In this document: positions 62,820-64,000 of the stretch, piece by piece
How positions within the stretch are numbered: the first letter of the stretch is position 1
How the letters are laid out: each line of letters begins with the position of its first letter
NCBI GenBank assembly: GCA_022605425.2
Contig: CM061255.1
Span: 124,001 to 188,000 of the forward strand
Source: Hamiltosporidium tvaerminnensis
Lineage: Eukaryota > Microsporidia > Dubosqiidae
DNA length: 64,000 nucleotides
Direction of reading: 5' to 3'
The notes under the pieces: generated by a model
Databases searched by the model: none
What the model saw: the letters and a program-made list of their open reading frames with translations, nothing else
Told to the model about the DNA's origin: nothing
Made by a program: the position numbers and the translations under genes

Positions 62820-64000
62820 ATTTTTATTGATTTTTATTTTATTATTTTCGTATGTTTAATATTCTTAAGATAAAACTATAATTACCGTTCCTTAAATTTA
62901 AGTATTCTAATCAATTCCACACCAAATTTTTTATATTATATAAAATACATAATGTTAGATTGTATAATATTCTATAATATTTTATAATTTTCTATAATAT
63001 CGTATTATAGAAGATATTATTCTAGAAGCTCTTTTAATTAGATAGAAATTTATAAATTTATTTAATTTTTGATGCTTTTACGTGATTTTATTTAAAATGA
63101 AATATATTTTTATATAAATTATGATATTTTACTTAAAATTTAAATGAATTTTTATATAAATCTATAAATATTCTATTAAAAAAGTATTTAAATCGTGAAA
63201 TATTCTATTAAAGAATTATTTGAATCTATAAATATTCTATTAAAAAAGTATTTAATCTATAAATATTTTATTATTAAAAAAGTATTTAAATAGATTTTAT
63301 TTGGACTTGAAAAAGGCAAATTAAAATATCAAATAAATATTAAAAAACCCAATAAACCGCTCGTTTAATCTTGAAAATAAATTCTAATTATGATTAATAT
63401 ACTTTAAAAAGTAATTAGCGAAATAATATATTAGTTGGTAATAAATTATAAAAGCAAATTGTAATAAAATTTATAATACATATGATATATTACATAGTTT
63501 CTTAACTTAATATGCTTTTTGTTAAATAAATGTTTTTTCTTTGTCAATGTATAGCTCAAAATATATTTCTTGAACAATATTTTAATTTAAGAATTTTATA
63601 TATCTTTTGTAGGTTTCATTGGTTTATTATTAAAATTTATTACTTTAAAAATATATTCGGTAAAAATATTCTATATTAAGAATATTTCATATCTTAAAAA
63701 TTTTAAATTAACTAAATGACTTGAATTTTTTAAATCGGAAATTGTAGATTTTAAAGTTATTAAACCTATTAAAGTTATTAAAATCTTATAAAAATAAAAA
63801 AAGATTTATTTTAAAAACTTATAATACCATTTGAAGGTCAATTAATTTAATAATATTATATTTTAGGAATTCCAAATAATATATATAATTGGAATCTTTC
63901 AACCATTCAATAGATTTTTTTTTATCTTTTCAGTTATCAAATCTAATTATAAATATTGTAAATAGTTTGATATTGGTACTTTTAAATTTCTATTAGAGCT
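62820..64000. repeat. AT-only tandem repeats to the right edge
   Basis: 62,940-63,010 has TATAATATTCTATAAT-type units. 63,130-63,300 has four or five ~33-bp units of AATCTATAAATATTCTATTAAAAAAGTATTT. The remaining sequence is A/T-rich with no gene. Confidence 0.6.

Overview
The window looks like a very AT-rich, gene-poor piece of a microsporidian nuclear genome. The evidence is a short compact P1/P2 ribosomal stalk protein, a eukaryotic enolase, a fungal-type CorA magnesium transporter, a mitosome-type alternative oxidase, many small orphan proteins with signal peptides, and no visible introns. Proteins saturated with KGVN/EGVN/NTPL repeats encoded by a GGGTGTTA core remind me of Hamiltosporidium (parasites of Daphnia). 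That genus assignment is from memory and is not proven here.

Layout. (1) 1-4.2 kb: a long minus-strand gene running off the left edge, rich in GGGTGTT-derived repeats and apparently split by one frameshift near 1.81-1.86 kb. It is separated by a 38-bp minisatellite from a divergent P1/P2 gene. (2) 4.5-40 kb: a mostly empty, repeat-littered stretch. It holds fragments of a LINE with a restriction-like endonuclease (4.5-5.4, 26.9-27.5 and 27.5-28.5 kb), decayed copies of a ~700-bp interspersed element (11.5, 29.8 and 39.3 kb), a tRNA-derived SINE-like insertion with 14-bp flanking repeats (20.9 kb), two copies of another short repeat (19.0 and 37.5 kb), three small orphan membrane, secreted or charged protein genes, and two disrupted secreted-protein genes (23-24.4 and 32.4-33.9 kb). 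(3) 40.8-45.5 kb: a leucine-rich-repeat protein gene and a convergent secreted orphan. (4) 45.9-49.3 kb: a young copy of the ~700-bp element with a target-site duplication, and another LINE fragment. (5) 49.8-54.9 kb: three head-to-tail minus-strand metabolic genes, CorA, alternative oxidase and enolase, embedded in GGGTGTT minisatellites. (6) 56.6-64 kb: a decayed and a young ~700-bp element, a secreted orphan, tandem LINE 3' tails, a small secreted protein, and AT-rich tandem repeats.

How it fits together. Enolase (glycolysis) and alternative oxidase (mitosomal reoxidation of glycerol-3-phosphate-derived electrons) belong to the same reduced energy metabolism. CorA supplies magnesium, which enolase needs. 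Nine intact genes carry a CCC(C) or GGG(G) run within about 15 nt of the ATG, matching the start-proximal signal described for microsporidia. Two secreted orphans and one membrane orphan lack it. The most unusual signal is the GGGTGTT repeat. It occupies intergenic DNA at about 38-bp period and coding DNA at 30- or 39-bp periods, in both orientations and at least three reading registers. Inside alternative oxidase it forms six in-frame copies.
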